NCBI RefSeq assembly: GCF_002807665.1
Contig: NZ_PEAY01000001.1
Span: 62,001-126,000 of the forward strand
DNA length: 64,000 bases
Direction: 5' to 3'
Source: Neoalteromonas facilis
Lineage (GTDB): Bacteria > Pseudomonadota > Gammaproteobacteria > Enterobacterales > Alteromonadaceae
Part shown: positions 24,769 through 38,106 of the stretch, one piece after another
Layout: each line of letters begins with the position of its first letter
How positions within the stretch are numbered: position 1 is the stretch's first letter
Made by a program: the position numbers and the translations under genes
Notes under the pieces: generated by a model
What the model saw: the letters and a program-made list of their open reading frames with translations, nothing else
The model's database searches: none
What the model was told of the DNA's origin: nothing

Positions 24769-24780
24769 AGTCTTCACGGA

Positions 24781-26794
<2,014 letters not shown>

Positions 26795-27937
26795 TTATCG
26801 AATGTAACTCTCTATAATACCGCCACCAAGGCAAACTTCGTCTTGGTAGATGACGACCGATTGCCCAGGCGTAACAGCTTTTTGTGGTTCATTAAACATA
26901 ACTTGGATATCGCCATTGGCTAATGGCAATAAGGTCGCAGGGATGTCCTGCTGACGATAACGGGTTTTTACGCTGACTGACATTTCAGTCGTATGTGATT
27001 CACGGTCAACCCAATGTAATTGCTTGGCAATAAGCCCTTGAGAAAACAATCGCGGATGATTAGCACCTTGACCAACAATCAACGTATTGGTGGCGACATC
27101 TTTATCAACGACATACCAAGGCTCATCACCGTGGTCACGTAATCCACCAATATGTAGCCCTTTGCGTTGACCTAGCGTGTGGTACATCAAGCCCTGGTGC
27201 TCACCTAGGGTTTCACCTTCGGCACTGACGATAGGGCCCGGTTGTGCCGGTAAATATTGGCTTAGGAACTCGCTGAATTTACGTTCGCCAATAAAGCAGA
27301 TGCCGGTGCTGTCTTTTTTGTCATGCGTGACAAGGCCAAGCGCAGCAGCTATTTCCCTTACTTGTGGTTTTTCAATATCACCGATAGGGAATAGTGTTTT
27401 TGCAACATGTTCATGGCTCAGTGTGTAAAGAAAATAACTTTGGTCTTTATTATCATCAAGCCCACGTAATAACTGGTATTTACCGTCTACGAATCGGCGG
27501 CGAACATAGTGTCCTGTGGCAATAAAGTCAGCGCCTAGATCTTCTGCTGCGAATTCAAGGAACGCTTTGAACTTAATTTCCTTATTGCACATGATATCAG
27601 GGTTTGGTGTTCTACCGGCCTTGTACTCTTCGAGGAAGTATTCAAACACGTTGTCCCAATACTCAGCGGCAAAATTAATGGTATGCAAATGGATGCCGAG
27701 TTTATCCGCAACGGCCTGTGCGTCAGCTAAATCTTCAGCCGCTGCACAGTATTCGTCATTGTCGTCTTCTTCCCAATTCTTCATGAATACGCCTTCAACC
27801 TGAAATCCTTGTTGTTGCAGAACGTAGGCAGAAACAGATGAATCAACGCCGCCAGACATGCCAACTATCACCTTTTTGGTGTTAGGCGCGTCGACATCAG
27901 CAGCGGGTAAAGAGCAGGGTAACGTTGGCTCGGACAT
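26795..27937 (-). CDS. mnmA: tRNA-specific 2-thiouridylase
   Basis: 380 residues. The PP-loop SGGVDSS is at residues 28-34. The catalytic cysteines are Cys117 in [12 protein letters not shown] and the second in [30 protein letters not shown] and the C-terminal beta domain ([21 protein letters not shown]) follow. It adds the 2-thio group to the wobble uridine of Lys, Glu and Gln tRNAs. First gene of the mnmA-hflD-purB set. Confidence 0.97.
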   Translation of the reverse strand: MSEPTLPCSLPAADVDAPNTKKVIVGMSGGVDSSVSAYVLQQQGFQVEGVFMKNWEEDDNDEYCAAAEDLADAQAVADKLGIHLHTINFAAEYWDNVFEYFLEEYKAGRTPNPDIMCNKEIKFKAFLEFAAEDLGADFIATGHYVRRRFVDGKYQLLRGLDDNKDQSYFLYTLSHEHVAKTLFPIGDIEKPQVREIAAALGLVTHDKKDSTGICFIGERKFSEFLSQYLPAQPGPIVSAEGETLGEHQGLMYHTLGQRKGLHIGGLRDHGDEPWYVVDKDVATNTLIVGQGANHPRLFSQGLIAKQLHWVDRESHTTEMSVSVKTRYRQQDIPATLLPLANGDIQVMFNEPQKAVTPGQSVVIYQDEVCLGGGIIESYIR

Positions 27938-28003
27938 GAATACCTATAGTCGGAAAAATAAAGGCGCGAATTTTAGCAGAAGCCTAACTTTAATTCGATA
28001 CTG

Positions 28004-28567
28004 TCAGAGCATAATTTGCCGGTATTCACCGCTATTTATGCCGTCTATTGTCCAATTACCAATTCGATACCGAATCAAACGTAATGTTGGGGTGCCGATA
28101 TGGGCCGTCATGCGTCTAACTTGGCGGTTTCGCCCTTCCGTAATGGTGATTTCTAACCAAGAGGTTGGAATGGCTTTACGTTCCCTGATCGGCGGCGTGC
28201 GCGGCCATAGTATAAAAGGTTCGTCGATAAGCTTAATCTTGGCTGGTGCCGTCATACCGTCTTTAAGTTCCAATCCTTTGGCAAAGGCTGATAACCCGAC
28301 TTCATCAGGCACACCTTCAACTTGTGCCCAATAGGTTTTAGATGTTTTACGCGACGGGTGACTGAGTTTGTGTTGCAGTTTTCCATCATTGGTTAACAAC
28401 AACAGTCCTTCAGAATCTCTATCCAGTCGACCGGCAGGGTAGACATTCGGAATATCAACAAAGTCTTTTAGGGTTTTGCGTTGTTGGTCATCGGTAAATT
28501 GTGACAACACATCAAAAGGCTTGTTAAACAAAACCACTTGTCGTTGATTACCGTATTGAGTCTTCAT
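28004..28567 (-). CDS. rluE: 23S rRNA pseudouridine(2457) synthase
   Basis: 187 residues from ATG 28567 with AAGGG upstream; the longer frame to 28600 is not supported. The RsuA-family motif [18 protein letters not shown] contains the catalytic Asp. [40 protein letters not shown] and [20 protein letters not shown] are those of RluE. There is no S4 domain, as usual for RluE. It is divergent from icd. Confidence 0.95.
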   Translation of the reverse strand: MKTQYGNQRQVVLFNKPFDVLSQFTDDQQRKTLKDFVDIPNVYPAGRLDRDSEGLLLLTNDGKLQHKLSHPSRKTSKTYWAQVEGVPDEVGLSAFAKGLELKDGMTAPAKIKLIDEPFILWPRTPPIRERKAIPTSWLEITITEGRNRQVRRMTAHIGTPTLRLIRYRIGNWTIDGINSGEYRQIML

Positions 28568-28722
28568 AATTACCCTTAAAACTGTGTATGCACCTATCAT
28601 ACGCTAAGCGAGGATTGAGCAAAATTTCTTTATACGACAATGGTATGACTTGTATATATCGTAAATGCCCATATACAATTGCACGTTTAAGTGATTCCTA
28701 TTTATAAGTAATTCTTATTTAA

Positions 28723-30984
<2,262 letters not shown>

Positions 30985-31008
30985 TACGTTGGCCAATTAG
31001 ATAGCAAT

Positions 31009-31037
31009 AAAAAGCCCGGTTATAACCGGGCTTTTTT
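31009..31037. terminator. bidirectional terminator between icd and cspD
   Basis: Stem AGCCCGGTT / AACCGGGCT with A-run before and T-run after, at the convergent ends of icd (plus) and cspD (minus). Nearly the same hairpin occurs at 34082-34109. Confidence 0.92.
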
Positions 31038-31048
31038 GTATCTTGTGA

Positions 31049-31267
31049 TTATCGTTCCGATTTATCCGGAATATCGATGTTTTCAGCATGAAGACCTTTG
31101 GGGCCTTCTTGTACGTCAAATGTTACTTCTTGACCTGCTTTCAGCGAACGGTAACCATCCATTTGGATTGTTGAATAGTGTGCGAAAATGTCATCGCCGC
31201 CATCTTCGGGCACAATAAATCCAAAACCTTTTGCGTTGTTAAACCACTTAACCTTGCCAACTGCCAT
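31049..31267 (-). CDS. cspD: cold-shock-like protein CspD
   Basis: 72 residues, one cold-shock domain with the RNA/DNA-binding motifs [15 protein letters not shown] and DIFAHYSTI. The short charged C-terminus and the place divergent to clpS-clpA identify CspD, a single-strand binding protein that slows replication in stationary phase in Escherichia coli. The 196-bp gap to clpS holds the promoters of both. Confidence 0.95.
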   Translation of the reverse strand: MAVGKVKWFNNAKGFGFIVPEDGGDDIFAHYSTIQMDGYRSLKAGQEVTFDVQEGPKGLHAENIDIPDKSER

Positions 31268-31463
31268 ACTTCAACTTCCTCTTAATCCTTGAACTCCAAC
31301 TTTTTAGACCCCACAATAAAGTAGAGAGGCGGGAAATGTGCGTCACTTCACATTACCACTCTTAAAATGTAGATATTTTAACCACTATATGTCAAGGCGA
31401 ATGCGTAAAAATCGCCGAAACAAATGTTTCTTAAAATTTCAGATCTGTGACTATTATTAATAT

Positions 31464-31784
31464 ATGAGTAAAGACAACACCATTAGCATCGACAAACAAA
31501 AGCATCTGGAGGATGTACGCAAGAAAGTTCAGCCGCCGCCGATGTATAAGGTAATGCTAAACAACGATGATTACACACCGATGGATTTTGTCGTTGAGGT
31601 GTTGCGGAAGTTTTTTAATATGGACAGTGAGAAGGCCAATCAACTAATGTTGACTGTTCATTATCGGGGAAAGGCAGTATGTGGTGTTTATACTGCCGAA
31701 ATTGCTGAAACGAAAGTTATGCAAGTTAATCAGTATGCGCGTAAACACCAACACCCATTGATGTGCTCTATGGAGCCAGCTTAA
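31464..31784 (+). CDS. clpS: ATP-dependent Clp protease adaptor ClpS
   Basis: 106 residues. [60 protein letters not shown] are the ClpS fold with the N-degron pocket residues. It brings N-end-rule substrates to ClpAP. It is 16 nt upstream of clpA. The same window encodes aat and bpt, which attach the primary destabilising residues, so the whole N-degron pathway except ClpP is here. Confidence 0.98.
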   Translation: MSKDNTISIDKQKHLEDVRKKVQPPPMYKVMLNNDDYTPMDFVVEVLRKFFNMDSEKANQLMLTVHYRGKAVCGVYTAEIAETKVMQVNQYARKHQHPLMCSMEPA

Positions 31785-31800
31785 GTATTTTGGGGGAAGT

Positions 31801-34077
31801 ATGTTAAATAAAGATTTAGAGCAGACGTTAAATTCTGCCTTTGTATTCGCCAGAGAACACCGCCATGAGTTTATGACGGTCGAACATCTATTGCTGGCAC
31901 TTATGGATAACCCCGCTGCGCAAGAGGCTTTGAAGGCCTGTGGTGCGGATATTGAAATCATTCGAAGCGAATTAACCGAGTTTGTTAAAGATACAACACC
32001 ATTAATCCTCGAAGAGGATGAAAATGAACGTGAAACGCAGCCGACGTTAGGTTTCCAACGCGTGCTCCAACGTGCAGTGTTTCATGTGCAGTCATCGGGC
32101 AAAGAAGAAGTCACGGGGGCAAATGTACTTGTGGCCATTTTCAGTGAGCAAGAATCGCAAGCGGTCTACATACTGAAAAAAGCAGACGTGACGCGTCTAG
32201 ATGTAGTCAACTTTATCAGTCACGGCGTCAGCAAAACAGATGATGAAGGCTCAAGCAGTGCAGCTGAAAGCAGTGAAGACGGTGCGGATGGAGAAGCCAA
32301 TCAATCTGCGTTGGATAAATTTGCCACTAATCTGAATGTCAGTGCCAAAGATGGCAAGATTGATCCGCTTATTGGCCGTGAACTAGAGCTAGAAAGAACC
32401 ATTCAAATTCTATGTCGTCGCCGTAAAAATAACCCATTGTTAGTGGGCGAAGCCGGAGTGGGCAAAACCGCGATTGCAGAAGGTTTAGCTTATCGCATCG
32501 TTAATAATCAGGTGCCAGATGTCATCGCTGAAAGCACGGTGTACTCGCTTGATTTAGGTGGTTTGTTGGCCGGAACAAAGTACCGTGGTGACTTTGAGAA
32601 ACGCTTAAAAGCGATCCTCAAAGAGTTGAGTAAAGATAAGCATGCGATTTTGTTTATTGATGAAATCCATACCATCATTGGGGCTGGTGCAGCGTCTGGT
32701 GGGGTCATGGATGCCTCGAATTTATTGAAACCGCAATTATCCAGTGGTGAATTACGTTGTATTGGTTCTACGACGTATCAGGAATATCAGGGCATATTCG
32801 AAAAAGATCGTGCGCTTGCTCGTCGTTTCCAGAAAGTCGATATCGTCGAGCCTAGTGTAGCTGATACGACAAAAATCCTTATGGGCCTTAAATCACGTTA
32901 TGAAGCGCACCACAATGTGCGTTTCACAAATAAAGCGATCCAGGCTGCATCTGAGTTATCGGCTAAATACATTAATGAGCGTCATTTACCCGACAAAGCG
33001 ATTGATGTCATGGATGAGGCCGGTGCAAGCCAGCGTTTATTACCACAGTCAAAGCGCAAGAAAACCATTGGTGTAGGCGAAATTGAGCATGTAATTGCGA
33101 AAATTGCGCGTATTCCCGAAAAATCGGTGTCTGCTTCAGATAAGGAAGTGCTTAAGAATCTAGGTCGTAATTTGAAAATGGTGGTTTTCGGTCAGGATGA
33201 TGCGATTGAAACACTGACTGATGCCATTCACCTGTCGCGTTCTGGTTTAGGCAATGAACAAAAACCGGTGGGTAGCTTCCTATTTGCAGGGCCAACTGGT
33301 GTTGGTAAAACCGAAGTCACGCAGCAATTAGCCAAGATTATGGGCGTAGAGCTTATTCGCTTCGATATGTCAGAGTATATGGAAAGGCATTCGGTTAGCC
33401 GTTTAATTGGCGCTCCTCCAGGCTACGTCGGTTTTGATCAGGGTGGTTTATTGACTGATGCCGTGATTAAACACCCATACTCAGTAGTATTGTTAGATGA
33501 GCTAGAAAAAGCGCACACCGATATCTACAACATCTTGTTGCAGGTTATGGACCACGGCACATTGACAGATAACAATGGCCGTAAAGTGGATTTCCGTAAT
33601 GTGGTGTTAGTCATGACCACTAACGCAGGTGTTCAGGAAACGGTGAGAAAGTCGATTGGCTTTAAACAGCAAGATCACAGTCACGATGCATTGAGTGAAA
33701 TCAATAAGGTATTTTCACCAGAATTCCGCAATCGTCTTGATGGGATCATATGGTTTAATCACCTTACACCTGAAATCATTCTTCAAGTGGTTGATAAGTT
33801 TATTATTGAGCTACAAGTGCAGTTGGATGCCAAAGGCGTATCACTGGAAGTTAGCAATGCTGCTCGAGCGCACTTGGCAGAGTTGGGTTATGACAAAGCA
33901 ATGGGCGCACGTCCAATGGCCAGAATAATCCAGCAACAATTGAAGAAGGAACTGGCCAATGAGCTATTATTCGGCGAATTGAACAATGGTGGCAGCGTAA
34001 AAGTAGGTCTAAAAGGCGACAAATTCACCTTTAAGTTTAAAGCAACAGAGAAAAACAAACCTGCTACGTCATCGTAA
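31801..34077 (+). CDS. clpA: ATP-dependent Clp protease ATP-binding subunit ClpA
   Basis: 758 residues: N-terminal Clp repeats (residues 1-150), AAA module 1 with Walker A GEAGVGKT and Walker B ILFIDEIHTIIGAG, and AAA module 2 with GPTGVGKTE and VVLLDELEKAH. The IGF-type loop (KSIGFKQQ) that docks ClpP is present. It unfolds proteins for ClpP and works with ClpS on N-degron substrates. Followed at once by a strong terminator. Confidence 0.98.
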   Translation: MLNKDLEQTLNSAFVFAREHRHEFMTVEHLLLALMDNPAAQEALKACGADIEIIRSELTEFVKDTTPLILEEDENERETQPTLGFQRVLQRAVFHVQSSGKEEVTGANVLVAIFSEQESQAVYILKKADVTRLDVVNFISHGVSKTDDEGSSSAAESSEDGADGEANQSALDKFATNLNVSAKDGKIDPLIGRELELERTIQILCRRRKNNPLLVGEAGVGKTAIAEGLAYRIVNNQVPDVIAESTVYSLDLGGLLAGTKYRGDFEKRLKAILKELSKDKHAILFIDEIHTIIGAGAASGGVMDASNLLKPQLSSGELRCIGSTTYQEYQGIFEKDRALARRFQKVDIVEPSVADTTKILMGLKSRYEAHHNVRFTNKAIQAASELSAKYINERHLPDKAIDVMDEAGASQRLLPQSKRKKTIGVGEIEHVIAKIARIPEKSVSASDKEVLKNLGRNLKMVVFGQDDAIETLTDAIHLSRSGLGNEQKPVGSFLFAGPTGVGKTEVTQQLAKIMGVELIRFDMSEYMERHSVSRLIGAPPGYVGFDQGGLLTDAVIKHPYSVVLLDELEKAHTDIYNILLQVMDHGTLTDNNGRKVDFRNVVLVMTTNAGVQETVRKSIGFKQQDHSHDALSEINKVFSPEFRNRLDGIIWFNHLTPEIILQVVDKFIIELQVQLDAKGVSLEVSNAARAHLAELGYDKAMGARPMARIIQQQLKKELANELLFGELNNGGSVKVGLKGDKFTFKFKATEKNKPATSS

Positions 34078-34081
34078 AACG

Positions 34082-34109
34082 AAAAAGCCCGGTTTAACCG
34101 GGCTTTTTT
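34082..34109. terminator. bidirectional terminator between clpA and infA
   Basis: AAAAAGCCCGGTT - TAACCGGGCTTTTTT, between convergent clpA and infA. The stem is the same as at 31013-31032. Confidence 0.93.
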
Positions 34110-34131
34110 ATAATCTGTGGGTAGCTCTTAA

Positions 34132-34350
34132 TTAGCGCGCGCGATAAATGATACGCCCTTTAGATAAGTCGTAAGGGGTCATTTCCACGGTGACTTTGTC
34201 ACCCGTTAAGATGCGGATATAGTTTTTACGCATTTTGCCAGAAATATGCGCCGTCACTACGTGCCCGTTCTCTAATTCTACGCGAAACATCGTATTTGGT
34301 AGGGTGTCAAGAATGACGCCTTCCATTTCAATACTGTCTTCTTTTGCCAT
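34132..34350 (-). CDS. infA: translation initiation factor IF-1
   Basis: 72 residues from ATG 34350: [61 protein letters not shown] full-length S1-like OB fold that binds the ribosomal A site in initiation. It lies between clpA and bpt as in many gammaproteobacteria. An upstream TTG frame of 3 codons is unlikely. Confidence 0.98.
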   Translation of the reverse strand: MAKEDSIEMEGVILDTLPNTMFRVELENGHVVTAHISGKMRKNYIRILTGDKVTVEMTPYDLSKGRIIYRAR

Positions 34351-34428
34351 GTAGAGCAATTACCTCAAAAATTTTCCAAAAAATTAGCCGCGCAGACTTT
34401 AATCAATAAGCACGCGTGTGTAAAGCGA

Positions 34429-35154
34429 TTACTCGGCTTTTTTTGCAATTCTATGCCATTGATTGGCGAAAAAACGTTCATGTGGGTAGAACTCTTTCTT
34501 ATATTGCATTTTTTGACATGCATCTATTTGGTAACCCAGGTAGACATAATCCTTGTTACATTCTATCGCGTGCTCGATCATTTTGAGGATCATCAATTTA
34601 CCCGGGGATAAATGGGAGAGGGTAGGTTCAAAGTAGGTATAAAGTGCAGAATAGGCTTCATTGAGCTCATCAACCACACTCACAGCAATCAGCGCATCGC
34701 CATCCCAAGCTTCAAAAAATAACGGGTTATTCCAACTGCATCGCACAAAATTGTTGTACTGCGACAGGCTGGGAGGATACATAGAACCATCCGCATGGCG
34801 CTCACTGATATATTTATCATATAGCGCGTAGTGTTCATCCAGACCTTCACGACGGTAAGTAAAGCGCAGATGTTTACACTTACTGAGTATGCGTTTTTGG
34901 CTCTTAGAAGGCTTGAACATGTCTACAGGGATACGCAGACTTTCACATGCGCTACAGTTAGGGCAGTGAGGACGGTAAATTTGTTCTCCACTACGCCGAA
35001 AGCCTGCTCGAATTAGCAATTCATATTGTGCGTTATTGTCTTCGTTTTCCTCTACGTAAACCAATAGTTGTTCGCGTTGCTCAGGTAAATAGCTGCAATC
35101 AAAGGTTTGGGTGAGTCCAAACTTCATTAATAGCTGATGCGTTGTGACTGCCAT
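34429..35154 (-). CDS. bpt: aspartate/glutamate leucyltransferase
   Basis: 241 residues of the bacterial ATE1-like family: SYLPEQREQLLVYVEENEDN, a Cys cluster PHCPNCSACESLRIPV, KSQKRILSKCKHLRF, and YLGYQIDACQKMQYK near the C-terminus. Bpt moves leucine from Leu-tRNA to N-terminal Asp or Glu, giving N-degrons for ClpS. I keep the start at 35154 because homologues have about nine residues before KFGLT; an ATG at 35127 overlapping the aat stop as TAATG is the alternative. It overlaps the end of aat by 28 bp, so the pair is coupled. Confidence 0.94.
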   Translation of the reverse strand: MAVTTHQLLMKFGLTQTFDCSYLPEQREQLLVYVEENEDNNAQYELLIRAGFRRSGEQIYRPHCPNCSACESLRIPVDMFKPSKSQKRILSKCKHLRFTYRREGLDEHYALYDKYISERHADGSMYPPSLSQYNNFVRCSWNNPLFFEAWDGDALIAVSVVDELNEAYSALYTYFEPTLSHLSPGKLMILKMIEHAIECNKDYVYLGYQIDACQKMQYKKEFYPHERFFANQWHRIAKKAE

Positions 35155-35852
35155 AATGAAACACTCGGTGATAATGCTGAAGCTTCTTTAAGCATAGCTA
35201 AAAATTCATGTCTTGGTACACACCGCGCGCCCAATGATGCGAGGTGAGGGTTGTGAATTTGGCAATCAATGAAATCAATGCCATTGCTCTTTAAATGCTG
35301 AGTTAACGCAGCCAATGCGAGTTTTGATGTGTTGGGTTTACGGTGAAACATCGACTCCCCCGCAAAACTGCTTCCGATGCCAACACCGTAAAGGCCGCCG
35401 ACTAGTTTTCCATCCTCCCACACTTCAACAGAATGTGCATACCCGGCATGATGCAAACGAATATACGCTGCAATCATATCGCTTGTGATCCACGTTTGTA
35501 CCGACATGTCGCGTGTATCAACGTCGTGACGACGCGGGATGTTGGCACATTGCTCGATGACTTGTGCAAACGCAGTATTAAGGGTGACAGTGTAGGTCTC
35601 TTTACGCATTAACTTGCGCAAACTATTCGAACAATGAAATTCATCACATAACAGTATGGCGCGAGGATCTGGACTCCACCAAAGAATGGGTTCACCGACG
35701 TTAAACCAAGGAAAAATCCCTGACTGATAGGCTTGAACTAAGCGTTCTACGCTGAGGTCGCCGCCAAAGGCCAATAGACCATTAGGGTCATCCAACGCAT
35801 ATTTAATCGGTGGGAAGTGGGGTGTATCGTCTAATTGATATAACTGGATCAT
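35127..35852 (-). CDS. aat: leucyl/phenylalanyl-tRNA-protein transferase
   Basis: 241 residues. FPPIKYALDDPNGLLAFGGD, YQSGIFPWFNVGEPILWWSP, DPRAILLCDEFHCSNSLRK, VEVWEDGKLVGGLYGVGIGS and FAGESMFHRKPNTSKLAL are the signature blocks of Aat. It adds Leu or Phe to N-terminal Lys or Arg, producing substrates for ClpS-ClpAP. It lies upstream of and overlaps bpt. Confidence 0.97.
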   Translation of the reverse strand: MIQLYQLDDTPHFPPIKYALDDPNGLLAFGGDLSVERLVQAYQSGIFPWFNVGEPILWWSPDPRAILLCDEFHCSNSLRKLMRKETYTVTLNTAFAQVIEQCANIPRRHDVDTRDMSVQTWITSDMIAAYIRLHHAGYAHSVEVWEDGKLVGGLYGVGIGSSFAGESMFHRKPNTSKLALAALTQHLKSNGIDFIDCQIHNPHLASLGARCVPRHEFLAMLKEASALSPSVSLWQSQRISY

Positions 35853-35880
35853 GCTAAGGCCTCAATCAGAGGCCCCAGCA
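35852..35880 (-). terminator. hairpin downstream of trxB, at the start of aat
   Basis: GGCCTC (35858-35863) pairs with GAGGCC (35869-35874), extended by TGCT/AGCA at the ends. It lies between the trxB stop and the aat start on the minus strand. There is no clear T-run, so termination is probably partial. Confidence 0.4.
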
Positions 35881-35890
35881 TAGCATCAAC

Positions 35891-36853
<963 letters not shown>

Positions 36854-37103
36854 TCAATAGCTCCGATAGCGAGGTCCTGTGGACCCATTTTGATATTATT
36901 GCTGAGTATTTTGGGGGTTAATTTTTAAGATTCAACTATTACCTGCGTGATCAGGTAGAAATAATGTTAGATAGCATGCAGATGAGACGAATGTAATCAC
37001 TGAAAAGCTCAGTATTCATGTTTTTATAGAATAAATCGATATACTTAAGTGTAACGTATTTGATTATAGTTAAAGGTAGAAGCAAAAGAGGTTGTTCAAC
37101 GAA

Positions 37104-37550
37104 ATGTCACTGTCAGTCGCCACAATGTTAAAAGATGGTCAGTCTTACATGAATACATGGCCGATGGAGAAAGCGCTGTACGCGATTTTCCCAGAGTGTC
37201 GTGTGGTTGCGTTGACGCGTTTGCTAATCAAAGTGGCTCCGCCATTAGCCGTTATTTGTTGCGCAGCACTCATCCACCAACTTGGCAGTGGCTATATTCC
37301 GCAAGCTGTTACCATCGCTGCATTCTTTTTAAGCCTGCCTCTACAAGGCATTATGTGGTTAGGTTTTCGCGCCAATCAACAATTGCCGCCAAGCCTGCGT
37401 GCTTGGTATGTTGATATTCACGCTAAAATGACGGCGCAGGGGTGCCGCCTAAAAGCTTTAACGCCAAAGCCGCGTTACAAAGAGCTTGCGTCCATGCTAA
37501 AAACGGCATTTGAAGAGTTGGATCGGGTTTTCACTAAAAGCTGGTTTTAG
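37104..37550 (+). CDS. yfbV: UPF0208 / DUF412 inner-membrane protein
   Basis: 148 residues from ATG 37104 with GAGG about 12 nt upstream; a TTG at 37092 is too near that site. MLKDGQSYMNTWPMEKALYA, two TM helices (LLIKVAPPLAVICCAALI and AVTIAAFFLSLPLQGIMWLG) and RLKALTPKPRYKELASMLKT fit the YfbV family. In Escherichia coli YfbV has been linked to the insulation of the Ter macrodomain. It ends 9 nt from the convergent sprT stop. Confidence 0.93.
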   Translation: MSLSVATMLKDGQSYMNTWPMEKALYAIFPECRVVALTRLLIKVAPPLAVICCAALIHQLGSGYIPQAVTIAAFFLSLPLQGIMWLGFRANQQLPPSLRAWYVDIHAKMTAQGCRLKALTPKPRYKELASMLKTAFEELDRVFTKSWF

Positions 37551-37559
37551 CTCACGCGT

Positions 37560-38048
37560 TTATTTCGTCACTTGTGTCAATATCATGCCACATCGCCTGC
37601 ATTGGTAACGTTGTCCGCGCTTAACTTTATTGTGGCGTCGAATACTTAATTCTACATCGCCACAATCACAGGCGTAAGTCACGGTGTTTTCTTTTAAAAG
37701 AGTCGATTGCATGTGGTGAGTAACATCAGGCGCTACGCAAAATATCTCTCTCATGACATTCTGCCATTCTTGACCATGCGGCTTCACTTTACCGTGCATT
37801 TGCCATACGACAATATGGGCAACCTCGTGGGGGACCACTTGGGTTAAATAGTGTTCAAGGTTTTCGAGCAGGTATGCCGGATTAAAGTTGATATGATTTT
37901 TTTGCAGATGGGCGCTTCCTCCCGTCTTTCCTGCGCGGCGAAAGCCAACAGTGGGCAATTTGAGCGGACGGTTGTAGACACTTTCAGCCTGTAGGATCAG
38001 GGACGATACGCGGGCGTTAATTTGTTTTTTAAGATTGTCAGTGATCAT
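37560..38048 (-). CDS. sprT: SprT family zinc metalloprotease-like protein
   Basis: 162 residues. The HExxH motif HEVAH is at residues 74-78, and a C-terminal zinc ribbon has YACDCGD and YQCRRCG. N-terminal NARVSSLILQAESVYNRPLK and FRRAGKTGGSAHLQ are usual for SprT. The exact biological role is not settled. It precedes the terminator at 38061-38090. Confidence 0.94.
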   Translation of the reverse strand: MITDNLKKQINARVSSLILQAESVYNRPLKLPTVGFRRAGKTGGSAHLQKNHINFNPAYLLENLEHYLTQVVPHEVAHIVVWQMHGKVKPHGQEWQNVMREIFCVAPDVTHHMQSTLLKENTVTYACDCGDVELSIRRHNKVKRGQRYQCRRCGMILTQVTK

Positions 38049-38060
38049 ATCAAAAACGTA

Positions 38061-38090
38061 AAACGGGCGTCATTTAGACGCCCGTTTTTT
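38061..38090. terminator. intrinsic terminator between sppA and sprT
   Basis: AAACGGGCGTC - ATTTA - GACGCCCGTTTTTT. It ends sppA transcription (minus strand) just before the sprT start; the T-run is best on the plus strand. Confidence 0.85.
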
Positions 38091-38106
38091 ACTTAATATG
38101 TAGCAG

